Origin: an uncultured Bacteroidota bacterium
Lineage (GTDB): Bacteria; Bacteroidota; Bacteroidia; Bacteroidales; GCA-2748055
Assembly (NCBI GenBank): GCA_937129385.1
Contig: CAKZNC010000102.1
Location: 18,194 to 82,193, forward strand
Direction of reading: 5' to 3'
DNA length: 64,000 nucleotides
This document shows, piece after piece, positions 52,924 through 62,270 of the stretch. The translations under genes and the position numbers were made by a program. The notes below the pieces were generated by a model. That model was not told where the DNA came from. It was given only the letters and a program-made list of their open reading frames with translations, and did no database searches. Each line of letters opens with the position of its first letter. The stretch's first letter is position 1.

Positions 52924-55900
52924 TTATTGTAACTCCTGACAGGTCTTCTTGTATGTGATATCCTCACCAACATAGGTTTCCCATTCCTCTTTTGAAAAGT
53001 TCCTGCGGATCCCGGTGCAAAAATCTTCTGTCAGCATGCTTGCCCTTACAGGCCTTGCTCTCATCGTGTTACTTCCACTTAACAAGTAATTCTCCCGGGG
53101 ATCAAATGCAACAGTAAATACAAATCCCCGGTTGTCTACCATGGTAACAGGAGAATTATTCAGACTATTCATGTCCCATAAAAGTACCTTTCCATCATAA
53201 CTGCTTGAAGCCAGGTAATTCCCTTCCGGACTGAATCTGACTGCTTCAATCCTGGCCGAACTACCACGCAAACTGGTCATTAAATTCCATGAACCGGCCT
53301 CAAACAACCTTACATTTCCCCTCTGATCACCTGCAGCCAGATAGGAACCATCATCACTGAAATCAAGTGAGATCACCGGGTTTAAAACAGTTCCTTTGAT
53401 GGTATCCGGATCTGAAGGATCTTCCAGGTCTATCAATAAGATATGACCCATCCTGTTACTTGCAGCAAGGGTCCTTCCGTCAGGGGAAAGGCAGATATCA
53501 TTGAATCGTGTGGCTGATGAGGCAACCTCTTCAGGTGTCTGGTCACTGATTGTCCATTTCAGGATGGTCCTGTCGATCCCGATGGAATAGAGAACATCAG
53601 GATCGGGTGCAAACTCAACATCCCTGATCCTGCCATCATGACCAAATAGAACGATCGGAGTACTCTCCGTATCGCTGATATTGTATAGATGGATTCCTTC
53701 GCTGCTGGTCCCGGAAGCCAGGTATTTTCCATCTGCACTGATGGCAAGGGCTTCAAGTAACATCTCCTCTTCAACCAGCACCTGGGAGCTGGATGAAGGA
53801 TCTCCAAGGGAACGTATAATGATTCTCCCATCGGTTCCCCCGCTAACAAATCGTTGCGATCCTGGGATGAATTCTATTGCCTTGACCGATTGTGAATGTC
53901 CCCCGTATACATTATAATTCTCACCAAATAGAGCTTTCCTGGCGGCATACAGACCTGCATAGATATCGGCTTCATGTTCTGGTCCGTTGAATGACTCATT
54001 GTAGAGAAAGGCTTGTAATGCCAGGAGTCCTTTCAGATCAGGATCATCATCCCGATCGATCTGGAGGGACTTCACTGCCATTGACTTCGCGATGGAGAGC
54101 ATGCGTCGGCTTTGGGCCTCTTCGCTTGCCTCAACTGCTAATTTTCTTTGCTGTTCAGCCAGCTCAGAATTCTTCTGAGCCTGCGCCTGGGCCACAAGAG
54201 CCTCCTTTGCACTCCGGTCGGCCTGCCGTTGTCGGCGCACAGCCAGATCCGATGCATTTTCTGCTTCGATTCTTCTCTGCTCTGCCAGTTCGAGGGCATC
54301 TTCAGCCTTTTCCCTGGCATCATCTGCCTGTACCTTTGCATCAAGTGCTTCATCCTGGGCAATGCGCGCCTGCCTGGCACTCTCTTCCGCATTCGCCCGC
54401 TCAACCTCAGCCTTTATCCGCTCCGCCTCAGCTTTTGCACTCAGGTCCCGGGTATATAGAAACAGTCCCATTGCAATGACCGCAATTCCTCCAAGGACAA
54501 GAGAAAACATCCTTGTCACCCTTAATCTGCGCTTTTGAAGCCTGATCTTGTTCTCCTCCTCTTTCCTGTACTCCAGCTCACTTTTGTCCAGGAATACCAT
54601 TGCCCTTTCAAATGCGGGATCATATTGCACCGCCCACGTGGGTGTGGGATTCTGCTTATCTCTCCAGTTCAGGGCCAGTTGAAGATCCGGTGGCCGCCAC
54701 AACCCGGCGGTCCCCTGCTGGTAAAGTGCGGCAGCTTCAGAGAGCCGTTTGTACATGTGCACAGAGGCAGCCTCTTCGTCCACCCACAACCGCAGCCGGT
54801 CCCAGATACGCATCAGGGATTCATGGGATATATCTATGACAGTGTCAATTGTCAGTTCCACAGGCTGATAGGGCGTGAGAAAGGTTCTGCTCCCTGATCT
54901 GAATACCTCTGCAATATGTATGATCTCTTCACTCCTGCATCTTGATATCTCGGCGATTCTTTTGATGGCTGCCGGACGCCTTACCCCCCTGTTGTCGCCC
55001 CCTTTTTCAGTGATGGTCTTGAAAAGACGCTCACAAATGATCCGTTGTTGTTCATCCAGCTCATCGTAGGCTTCATTCGCATGATCTGAAAGTGCTTTCT
55101 CCATGCGGCCCACCGCTTCGTAATCCCCTACAGATATCAGCTTTGCAAGATCATTCTGTAACTGCCAGTACTCCCATGTGCGCATCATGGCATGCTGAAG
55201 CACAGGAAGCTGGTCCGTATCATCACCCAGCTCATCCAACAATTGCTCCACGAGTTCGGGTTCAATGCCGGCTCCCCCCACAGAAACAGGACCCTCGATC
55301 GCCTTGCGAAAATCCTGACGTGTCATCTGCGGAATAAGATAATTGCTCAGATTAATGAGCTCAGTGAGATCCTGGAAAACTGAACATTCACCAATAAAAT
55401 CTGAACGCATGGTAATCACTACCTTCACCATGCTCGCAGGATCGGCACATGCTTCGTAGATCATTGCAACAAAACGTTCCGCTTCCATGGCTGTCTGCTC
55501 AGTTGAACCAATGCGCCTGAAACGAAAGATCTCCTCAAACTGATCAACCACAAGCAGGAGTTTCTCATCCTTCTTCAACACTCTTTTCAACCACTCCCTG
55601 AACGAAAGTCCGCCTTCTATCAATTTCTTCGCGTCCCCATCATCTACCCTGCCCTTAAAAATGTTTGAAAATACATTCAGCATGTTACTGACCGGATGGG
55701 TGCCAGGACGCGCAGAGACTACCTTCCAGTCCTTGCCGTGCTGTGATCTCAACTCGGGAATCACGCCACAGTAGATCAGTGAAGACTTACCGCTTCCTGA
55801 TGCACCGGTGACGGCGACAAAATTATGGGTATACAGGGATTTAAGGACAGATTGACTCTGGCCTTCCCTTCCGAAAAACAGATGGGCCTCATCCTGCTTA

Positions 55901-55962
55901 AAAGGACGTAACCCCGGAAAAGGATTAAAAATTTCACCTGGCTGATCGGGGCTGCTGTTCAT
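52924..55962 (-). CDS. STAND-like P-loop ATPase with membrane span, coiled coil and WD40 propeller
   Basis: The 1012-residue protein starts with NPFPGLRPFKQDEAHLFFGREGQ and Walker A VTGASGSGKSSLIYCGV, followed by Walker B LLLVVDQFEEIFR, as in novel-STAND (nSTAND1) ATPases. One membrane span stands near residue 490 (VLGGIAVIAMGLFLYT). Then comes an Ala/Glu/Arg-rich coiled coil of about 130 residues and about seven WD40 repeats (residues 690-980; for example FSPEGNYLASSSYDGKVLLWDMN). STAND proteins act as ligand-triggered switches. The propeller would bind a partner on the far side of the membrane from the ATPase, or both could be cytoplasmic if the span is not used. It lies between a PP2C and outer-membrane genes. 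Confidence 0.88.
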   Translation of the reverse strand: MNSSPDQPGEIFNPFPGLRPFKQDEAHLFFGREGQSQSVLKSLYTHNFVAVTGASGSGKSSLIYCGVIPELRSQHGKDWKVVSARPGTHPVSNMLNVFSNIFKGRVDDGDAKKLIEGGLSFREWLKRVLKKDEKLLLVVDQFEEIFRFRRIGSTEQTAMEAERFVAMIYEACADPASMVKVVITMRSDFIGECSVFQDLTELINLSNYLIPQMTRQDFRKAIEGPVSVGGAGIEPELVEQLLDELGDDTDQLPVLQHAMMRTWEYWQLQNDLAKLISVGDYEAVGRMEKALSDHANEAYDELDEQQRIICERLFKTITEKGGDNRGVRRPAAIKRIAEISRCRSEEIIHIAEVFRSGSRTFLTPYQPVELTIDTVIDISHESLMRIWDRLRLWVDEEAASVHMYKRLSEAAALYQQGTAGLWRPPDLQLALNWRDKQNPTPTWAVQYDPAFERAMVFLDKSELEYRKEEENKIRLQKRRLRVTRMFSLVLGGIAVIAMGLFLYTRDLSAKAEAERIKAEVERANAEESARQARIAQDEALDAKVQADDAREKAEDALELAEQRRIEAENASDLAVRRQRQADRSAKEALVAQAQAQKNSELAEQQRKLAVEASEEAQSRRMLSIAKSMAVKSLQIDRDDDPDLKGLLALQAFLYNESFNGPEHEADIYAGLYAARKALFGENYNVYGGHSQSVKAIEFIPGSQRFVSGGTDGRIIIRSLGDPSSSSQVLVEEEMLLEALAISADGKYLASGTSSEGIHLYNISDTESTPIVLFGHDGRIRDVEFAPDPDVLYSIGIDRTILKWTISDQTPEEVASSATRFNDICLSPDGRTLAASNRMGHILLIDLEDPSDPDTIKGTVLNPVISLDFSDDGSYLAAGDQRGNVRLFEAGSWNLMTSLRGSSARIEAVRFSPEGNYLASSSYDGKVLLWDMNSLNNSPVTMVDNRGFVFTVAFDPRENYLLSGSNTMRARPVRASMLTEDFCTGIRRNFSKEEWETYVGEDITYKKTCQELQ

Positions 55963-55982
55963 ATAAACTTGTTTATACTATG

Positions 55983-58004
55983 CTATAGTCTGATTCCAAT
56001 TACCAGAATATCATCGATCTGGGGCTCATCCCCCATCCAGCTTTTCAGTTCTTCGTCAAGCAACTGGTATTGCTTTTCCACAGGGTGCCCCGCGAGCTGA
56101 TGCAGAAATTTAATAAACTTGCCCGTCATGTATTTCCCGCCTTTTGGTCCACCGAACTGATCGGGATACCCATCGGAATACATGTAGATCATATCTCCAT
56201 CCTGGTATGTTATTTCATTGTTCGTGAAGTTCTTCTCTGCTTCTATGATATGACCTCCGACTGGAATCCTGTCTGCTTTGCATTTCATAAGCTCACCATC
56301 CCTCACAAGGATCATTGGATTAAATGCACCTGAATACTGCAGTTTTTTGCTCTTCTTATCAATGGTGACCATCGCCAGGTCCATCCCGTCCTGGATGGAT
56401 TCTGTTTGCGTTTGACGAAGGGTTTCAGTCACCCCGTCATCCAGTATCCTGAGAATTTTAGAGGGCTGCGTCTCATTTTCAACATTCAGAGCATAGTTCA
56501 ACTGGTTGTTCCCAACAATAGACATGAATGCTCCCGGAACACCATGACCGGTGCAATCCACTGCAGAGACTATCACTTTGTTGTTCTTGGATGCCACCCA
56601 ATAGAAATCTCCACTTACAATATCGCGGGGCTTGTAAAAAAAGAATGCATTGGGAATCACCTTCTGCAAGTAATCATCCGGCGGAAGGATCGCCTTCTGG
56701 ATCCTGCTCGCATAATGGATGCTGTCTTCGATCTCATCGTATGCCTTTTGCAGGGAGTCATTCACCTCGGCCAGTAAGTTACGCTGTTCCCTGAGGGTAT
56801 CCCGCTGCGCTTCAATCTCCTCCTTCTGGGCAACTACCTCTGCGGTACGTTCCTTTACCTTTTGCTCCAGTTCATTGTAATAACTTTCTAGCTCTGCGAT
56901 CATCTGGTTGAACTGCTCAGACAGCGAGGTGATCTCATTGTTGCCAACCACCTCGGCGCGCTCATTCATGTGACCTGCTGTGATCCTGTTTACATTGGAT
57001 ACGAGCTTCTTGATGGGGTTGGTGATCACCTTCGTTTTCCTGTATAGAAGGATCACCACGATCAATACTGTGATCGAAAAGACCAGCAGGAATTTAAACA
57101 ATTCCTTACGCAACACAGCAATCTCCTGACTTGTTTCTGAAATGATCCTGATTACTGACTCTTTATACAGACTTGTATTCTTTCTGTCGAGGAATATAAA
57201 ATCCCGTCGCACAGGTGGTTTGGCGTGCCGGTCATCGATAGTGATTCGCTGCCGGGTCTCCATCACCTCCCTGTATTCATCGACAAATGCTGAATCGATC
57301 CTGGCATCTCCATTCAGACACAATGGATTCTCTTTGCCGATGAACAGGTCAACGGATATAATATTGTTCTGTTTCTCAGACATGTTGTTCATCCGCTCCT
57401 TCACAAAATCAATGATGCTGTCTGCCTGCGTAGAATAAACGCCCAGTTCAATCAGGTACTCCCCATCGTTGGTTGGTATGTAGGTGAACTTTTTTAAACG
57501 CTTTGTAGAGTTCTCGATGGTGAATTTCTCACTCAGGAAAGCATTATCCTGCCAGACCTTTTCAAGCATCACCTGGTGCTCCTCGCCAAATTCGACCAGG
57601 TTCAGTCCAAGGTCTGGTTCAAATGTTGTGTTTACTACAATGCCCTCCCTGTTGATCACATATATGTCCTGATCCTCAGGATTCATGCCGATCTGTCTCC
57701 GGATGGCATCAAGGTCTGCAGATTCAATGTTGTCTGTATTACTGAACACCTCATTTACCAGTAGTTCACTGTGAGCTTTGAGCGCAGGCTCAATCTGCCT
57801 TTCAAGGATACGCATTGCCATATCCTGCATCTCATGGATCTGCCTGATCTCCTGGCTGATGATCCGACTTTTGTTCTCGCTGGATTCCTCAAGGATGCTC
57901 CATGTCTGCTGAACATTGATCACGCCAAGGGCCAGCAGGGCAAGTATTGCAGGGATGACTACATTCAGGATCAGCTGATTGAATATCGTGGTACGCTTTG
58001 CCAA
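55983..58004 (-). CDS. Membrane sensor with HAMP and SpoIIE-type PP2C phosphatase
   Basis: The 673-residue protein starts with TTG at 58004; an in-frame stop lies five codons upstream and no ATG fits. A membrane span (LILNVVIPAILALLALGVI) is followed by an extracytoplasmic sensor region (about 30-300, Cache-like by length). Then come a second span (LLVFSITVLIVVILLY), a HAMP domain (ITNPIKKLVSNVNRITAGHMNERAEV), a coiled coil and a PP2C domain with VDCTGHGVPGAFMS, DGMDLAMVTID and YMYSDGYPDQFGG. It should dephosphorylate a serine/threonine-phosphorylated partner in response to an outside signal. No STAS or kinase partner is adjacent; the STAND ATPase and MFS-HEAT protein are the operon neighbours. 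Confidence 0.9.
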   Translation of the reverse strand: MAKRTTIFNQLILNVVIPAILALLALGVINVQQTWSILEESSENKSRIISQEIRQIHEMQDMAMRILERQIEPALKAHSELLVNEVFSNTDNIESADLDAIRRQIGMNPEDQDIYVINREGIVVNTTFEPDLGLNLVEFGEEHQVMLEKVWQDNAFLSEKFTIENSTKRLKKFTYIPTNDGEYLIELGVYSTQADSIIDFVKERMNNMSEKQNNIISVDLFIGKENPLCLNGDARIDSAFVDEYREVMETRQRITIDDRHAKPPVRRDFIFLDRKNTSLYKESVIRIISETSQEIAVLRKELFKFLLVFSITVLIVVILLYRKTKVITNPIKKLVSNVNRITAGHMNERAEVVGNNEITSLSEQFNQMIAELESYYNELEQKVKERTAEVVAQKEEIEAQRDTLREQRNLLAEVNDSLQKAYDEIEDSIHYASRIQKAILPPDDYLQKVIPNAFFFYKPRDIVSGDFYWVASKNNKVIVSAVDCTGHGVPGAFMSIVGNNQLNYALNVENETQPSKILRILDDGVTETLRQTQTESIQDGMDLAMVTIDKKSKKLQYSGAFNPMILVRDGELMKCKADRIPVGGHIIEAEKNFTNNEITYQDGDMIYMYSDGYPDQFGGPKGGKYMTGKFIKFLHQLAGHPVEKQYQLLDEELKSWMGDEPQIDDILVIGIRL

Positions 58005-58020
58005 TGTATTATCTGGTTAC

Positions 58021-61000
58021 TTAGGTTTTAATAAATGTTGCGATTTCCTTATCATTGAACAGGCTTGTGCAGACATCCAGAAATTCAGGAATATCAAATA
58101 ACAGTCTCCTGAACTCCTCCCGCTCTGCCTGTAAAAGAGTGAATTCCGGCTCTGATGCAAGATAATCTAATTGTTCCAAAACCGAAGGATAGTCCGTGAT
58201 ATTTATCACAATACCATGCCGGATCAACCCTTGACCGGCACTTGGATTCCTGATAAGGGACACCTTGTCCGGATCATGAATATTATTTTCACCTACAGGC
58301 CGAAGGACTTTCACCAACTTCAATAATACCTCCCTGTCGAGCGAATCAAAAACATTCCAGGTATGCAATGACTCCACGAATCCGATCATGCCTTTTCCGG
58401 AAAGATCCCCGATTGCCGGATTATCAAACGGCAACTTCCCGTGATACAACTGAAATCTGCCATTTACCTCTTCGAATAGGGTTTTGTCCTTCAATAACAA
58501 TACATCCGCAGCTGATTTGCTTATGATCCTGTCAGGATTGAATACCTGTGCTGCAAGAAATCGTCCTGCATCCGCTTCTTCATCCAGCCTGATCGCTTCA
58601 ATGGTGCATAGCTTGAGATACTCTCCTGTATACAGACCGTCCCTGTTCAGGAGATCAATCAAAAGAGATTCATATGAAGGGATCTCTACCGGCATTTCAT
58701 TCTGAAGACGTCGCACTTTTTCCGGCACGGAAAGGTCATCAAAATAAGGCTCCAGGTATGCAAATAATTCATCCTCAACGATCAGGTTCAGCAATTCAAG
58801 TGCGAACCCGGCACCTTCATTCTCTGTATCCTCAATACTCTTTTGCACGTGTTCAACTGCACTCCTGTCATATGTGATGCTCAGCAAAGTAAATAATAAG
58901 TGATCGGTCCGTCGCTGCTCTTCCAGGATCGCATCGTGGAGATTGCTGTCAGGATCGTTTTCCCTGGTTACATATTCGGCTGCAATATTACCAGCCCCGG
59001 CAAGGGCAACATCATAGATGATGGTGTGCAGGAGTGTTCGCTCTTTCTCCCCGGGTTTGAATTCATTGACATACAATCCATGAATGACTGCCTCCCTGAT
59101 CTCTCGCTGGTGGAAATCAATCTTACTGAACAGGTATTCATTGGCCTTGCTACCACCAATGGCGATCATCGCCCGGATGATCCGTAATCGAACGATCGTC
59201 TCAGTACCGGTCTTATGAAATGCATTTTCCAGGTTTTCCAGGACCACATCACCGATCCGTACCAACGCCGACCAGGAGACTATGTACAGATGCGGATGAC
59301 CAAGATAATCCACCAGGTAACTGCCAAGCTCCTTTACCCCTAGCCTCCCAGCTGCTTCGATTGCTGCCGAACGCAGATCGATGTCCCGGTCGCGAAGCAT
59401 TGCAATGATGTGCGGAACCTGTGATGTATCGCCATCTTCAACTGTCTGAAGCAAAGCTGATAATATCATCTCTTTGTTCTCCGAAGCAAATGCTTTTTCA
59501 GGGGATTTTCCTGGTCGCTTCAACCGTTCCCGGTATTGGTCAATGATCTGACGAAGCGCTATATCCGATGTCTCATTATACACCTCGTCGGCCAATTTTT
59601 CTCTGCAGGGATACAATGTCCGGGAAATATACTTCCACGCCATCTTTTGCATTTCAGGTGAGGGAAATCGCAACACCTCTTCCAGCAATTCATCGCTGAC
59701 GAAATGATAATAATAGGGATCCAGGTTGAGGATCTCACTGTACATTGGCGACTCGGGAAGCGAAGGTGTGGTTGTCTTTTTTGACTGATCCTGTTCGATA
59801 TTCGATTCCCTGGCACTGGCAAGTGTTTCATTCAGAGTGTTTCTGTATGACTTGTAAAGGGTATATCCCAGGATCACCCACAAGATGAGCAATGCAATGA
59901 GGATGTATGAGAAGTGAATCACATTTACAAAACTAAGCAGCAGTAAACCTGCCATGATCAGTCCGGATGTAAAAGCAGTAACCTCATTGACCACACCATC
60001 GATCCTGGCCTGAACATCAAATCGCTCCCCTGAATCCAGTGACTGGTAAAGGATCTTCATCGATGGGCTTTCAATAGCATCTTTCAACGACTTGTTAAAA
60101 AGCTTAGACAGGGCAATCACCAGGAAGAAAAGAGTGAAACTCGCAGCTTCTGCAGCATATCCGAACACCCCGCCAACAAGAGAAGCAATTACGGTGAGAA
60201 TCAGAAGAAGGGCCGGTGAGATCAGCAAGGTAATACGCAGACCGTAATTTTTCATCAACCAGCCATACAGTGTGCTTTTTATGAACACTGTGAAAATCAT
60301 CATGGTTCCAAAAAAAGCACCCAGGAAACTGGTGAGTTCCCTGTTATTGTCATAGTTCGCCTCGGTGGCCCACATGAAAGAATAATGGATGAAAAATCCA
60401 CTGATCACACTCAGGACAACAAAAAATGCCATCAGGGAAGTGTACCGTTTCCTGAATAAACTGAAAAATCCAGTCTTCCGGCTCTTCTCCCTGGAATCAG
60501 TCTGCCTGGCAGTAAATTCGAATCTCCTCAACACGACCAGCTGAAAGACGAGTGCAAAAAGAAGACTTCCAAGTCCGATCAGCAAAGTATCGTATACGTT
60601 AAAGTCGAAACGAACAAGGACTGGAACTGCATAAAAGGCAAGGATCATCCCGACGATCGACCCTGTATCAATGATCCCGAACAACCTTTTACCCTCACGC
60701 AGAGAAAAATAACGTCCCGCCGTTCCCCAGAATCCGAGCATGCTGATAATGATCAGAGGTCCCATCAATACAAGCAGTGCAAATGTAAGCCATGGATCAT
60801 CACTCATACCATAGCCGATCCTGAGAGCTGCCGTTAATAAAATCGTTACCAGCAAGTTTAGAACTGTAAACAACTTAAAGGGAAGACGCTTTTGCAGATA
60901 GGTGTAAACCGAAGTGAATACGATGCCCACCGCACCTGATATCATAAATGCCCGTGGCATCAGTTCAGCACTGTAAACATTCAGGAACAATGCATTGGCA

Positions 61001-61116
61001 CCCACATCCAACGCTCCTGCAAAGATTCCAAGGAATACCGACTGGGTGAGCAGGAGATATACGATCCCCCTCTCTTCCTTTTCAATGTTTAGTGCCTTGG
61101 AAATGCTTACAGGCAT
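58021..61116 (-). CDS. MFS-like transporter fused to HEAT repeats and a degenerate cNMP-binding-like end
   Basis: The ATG at 61116 (MPVSISKALNIEKEERGIVYLLL) is preferred over the track start at 61179, since a TAnnTTTG box lies 33 bases upstream of it; the protein is then 1031 residues. The first 430 residues hold about twelve spans resembling ATP/ADP-translocase-like or MFS proteins (FLNVYSAELMPRAFMISGAVGIVFTSVY; FSLREGKRLFGIIDTGSIVGMIL). A HEAT-repeat region follows (VPHIIAMLRDRDIDLRSAAIEAAGRLGVKELGSYLVDYLG). The end (FTLLQAEREEFRRLLFDIPEFLDVCTSLF) looks like the last part of a cyclic-nucleotide-binding domain without its phosphate-binding loop. It is the first gene of the six-gene operon and may be a membrane sensor rather than a carrier. 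Confidence 0.82.
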   Translation of the reverse strand: MPVSISKALNIEKEERGIVYLLLTQSVFLGIFAGALDVGANALFLNVYSAELMPRAFMISGAVGIVFTSVYTYLQKRLPFKLFTVLNLLVTILLTAALRIGYGMSDDPWLTFALLVLMGPLIIISMLGFWGTAGRYFSLREGKRLFGIIDTGSIVGMILAFYAVPVLVRFDFNVYDTLLIGLGSLLFALVFQLVVLRRFEFTARQTDSREKSRKTGFFSLFRKRYTSLMAFFVVLSVISGFFIHYSFMWATEANYDNNRELTSFLGAFFGTMMIFTVFIKSTLYGWLMKNYGLRITLLISPALLLILTVIASLVGGVFGYAAEAASFTLFFLVIALSKLFNKSLKDAIESPSMKILYQSLDSGERFDVQARIDGVVNEVTAFTSGLIMAGLLLLSFVNVIHFSYILIALLILWVILGYTLYKSYRNTLNETLASARESNIEQDQSKKTTTPSLPESPMYSEILNLDPYYYHFVSDELLEEVLRFPSPEMQKMAWKYISRTLYPCREKLADEVYNETSDIALRQIIDQYRERLKRPGKSPEKAFASENKEMILSALLQTVEDGDTSQVPHIIAMLRDRDIDLRSAAIEAAGRLGVKELGSYLVDYLGHPHLYIVSWSALVRIGDVVLENLENAFHKTGTETIVRLRIIRAMIAIGGSKANEYLFSKIDFHQREIREAVIHGLYVNEFKPGEKERTLLHTIIYDVALAGAGNIAAEYVTRENDPDSNLHDAILEEQRRTDHLLFTLLSITYDRSAVEHVQKSIEDTENEGAGFALELLNLIVEDELFAYLEPYFDDLSVPEKVRRLQNEMPVEIPSYESLLIDLLNRDGLYTGEYLKLCTIEAIRLDEEADAGRFLAAQVFNPDRIISKSAADVLLLKDKTLFEEVNGRFQLYHGKLPFDNPAIGDLSGKGMIGFVESLHTWNVFDSLDREVLLKLVKVLRPVGENNIHDPDKVSLIRNPSAGQGLIRHGIVINITDYPSVLEQLDYLASEPEFTLLQAEREEFRRLLFDIPEFLDVCTSLFNDKEIATFIKT

Positions 61117-61149
61117 TTGTTCGCAGTTAGTTTTGGACGGAACAAAATA

Positions 61150-61157
61150 CAAAATTA
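61150..61157 (-). promoter_or_regulatory. -7 box TAATTTTG before the six-gene operon
   Basis: On the minus strand TAATTTTG fits TAnnTTTG and lies 33 bases before the ATG at 61116, the first gene of the operon that runs down to 44523. No -33 TTTG was found at the right distance. Confidence 0.45.
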
Positions 61158-61363
61158 TCAGTACTTCCATGCATATCACCGTTGAGGTTTGTTTTAATTA
61201 TAGATGAAACTTCGGCGTTTCTTGACTAAACAGGACCAACAGCAGGTTTAAAATATGATTTCGTCATGTTTGTAGCACCAATCTGCAGGGAGAATTGAAT
61301 ACCCGGTAGGTACTATTGTAAAAAAAAATGATAATTTTAGAATCTATACCTTAACCTGAACAA

Positions 61364-62140
61364 ATGTTTGGACCTGATGAAGGGGTAGATAAAAAAATTG
61401 CCCGCAGGCGTGAACTGGTATTCATTATACTATCCGGGGTATTCCTCGGAACCCTTGCTGTGCTCAATATCCTGGGGCTTTCACGGCAGATCAACCTCTC
61501 ATTTAATATCGGAGATCTTCATATCCCCTTCGTTGTCTTTGTAGGGGTACTTCCCTACCCCATCACATTTCTCTGTACTGATTTTATAAGTGAGTTATAC
61601 GGAAGAAGACGTGCCAATACAGTGGTGTGGGTCGGACTGATCCTGAATATCTGGGTCCTGTTTATTCTCTGGCTCGGAGGTGCACTTCCTCCCCATCCGG
61701 AACTGGGAACCGATGGCCTTCCCGATATTGCACATCCCAATTACAGTTTTTTCTATATCAGGAAGCTGACGGGCATGGCTACTGCAGCATCGATGATCGC
61801 TTACCTCACTGCCCAGTTCGTTGACGTGCAGGTATTCCATATGCTGAAAAAACTCACCAGGGGAAAGGCCTTGTGGCTCAGGAACAATGGTTCAACCCTC
61901 ACCAGCCAGATGGTTGACTCTATAGCAGTGATTCTGATTACCTATTCCTTTTCAGATGCCATACATATCAAACCCGGAGAAACCGTGGCCCACGGATTAA
62001 TCATCCTGATCCTTTCAAATTATATGTTTAAAATGGTTTCTGCGCTTATAGATACCATTCCCTTCTATATAGGGGTGAAAAGATTGTCCCGGTACCTTCA
62101 CCTGGATCCGAATGAAGAATTCCGGAAAGCAGACAATTAA
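61364..62140 (+). CDS. Queuosine-precursor transporter family (YhhQ/VUT) protein
   Basis: The 258-residue protein has about seven spans and the family blocks LAVLNILGLSRQI, LPYPITFLCTDFISELYGRRRANTVVWVGL, NNGSTLTSQMVDSIAVILITYS and MFKMVSALIDTIPFYIGVK. This matches the vitamin-uptake transporter / YhhQ family, which imports queuosine precursors such as 7-cyano-7-deazaguanine. No other queuosine gene is in the window. An intergenic gap of about 250 bases separates it from the divergent operon. Confidence 0.9.
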   Translation: MFGPDEGVDKKIARRRELVFIILSGVFLGTLAVLNILGLSRQINLSFNIGDLHIPFVVFVGVLPYPITFLCTDFISELYGRRRANTVVWVGLILNIWVLFILWLGGALPPHPELGTDGLPDIAHPNYSFFYIRKLTGMATAASMIAYLTAQFVDVQVFHMLKKLTRGKALWLRNNGSTLTSQMVDSIAVILITYSFSDAIHIKPGETVAHGLIILILSNYMFKMVSALIDTIPFYIGVKRLSRYLHLDPNEEFRKADN

Positions 62141-62198
62141 CCAGGCGATTAAATATTTTCAGTGCACCTGCAGAGGTAGATCTGTATATTAATCTGTT

Positions 62199-62206
62199 TA
62201 GCTTTG
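62199..62206 (+). promoter_or_regulatory. -7 box TAGCTTTG before the carboxylase gene
   Basis: TAGCTTTG matches TAnnTTTG and lies 64 bases before the ATG at 62271. No -33 element is clear, so the match is weak support for a promoter. Confidence 0.4.
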
Positions 62207-62270
62207 TTTAGACTTATTGATGTAAAATTTAAACAAAATCGTCCGAATCGTGTTATTGCAGTAGTAAAAA

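Noticed and set aside
54138-54479. Overlapping ORFs at the coiled coil of the STAND gene
   Set aside because: The biased Ala/Glu/Arg codons of the coiled coil open other frames; no family match.
52924-61116. Reading the STAND-containing operon as an anti-phage defence island
   Set aside because: STAND ATPases occur in defence, but the neighbours are outer-membrane, lipoprotein and T9SS genes with a sensor phosphatase, and no nuclease or toxin domain is visible. A signalling or surface role fits better.
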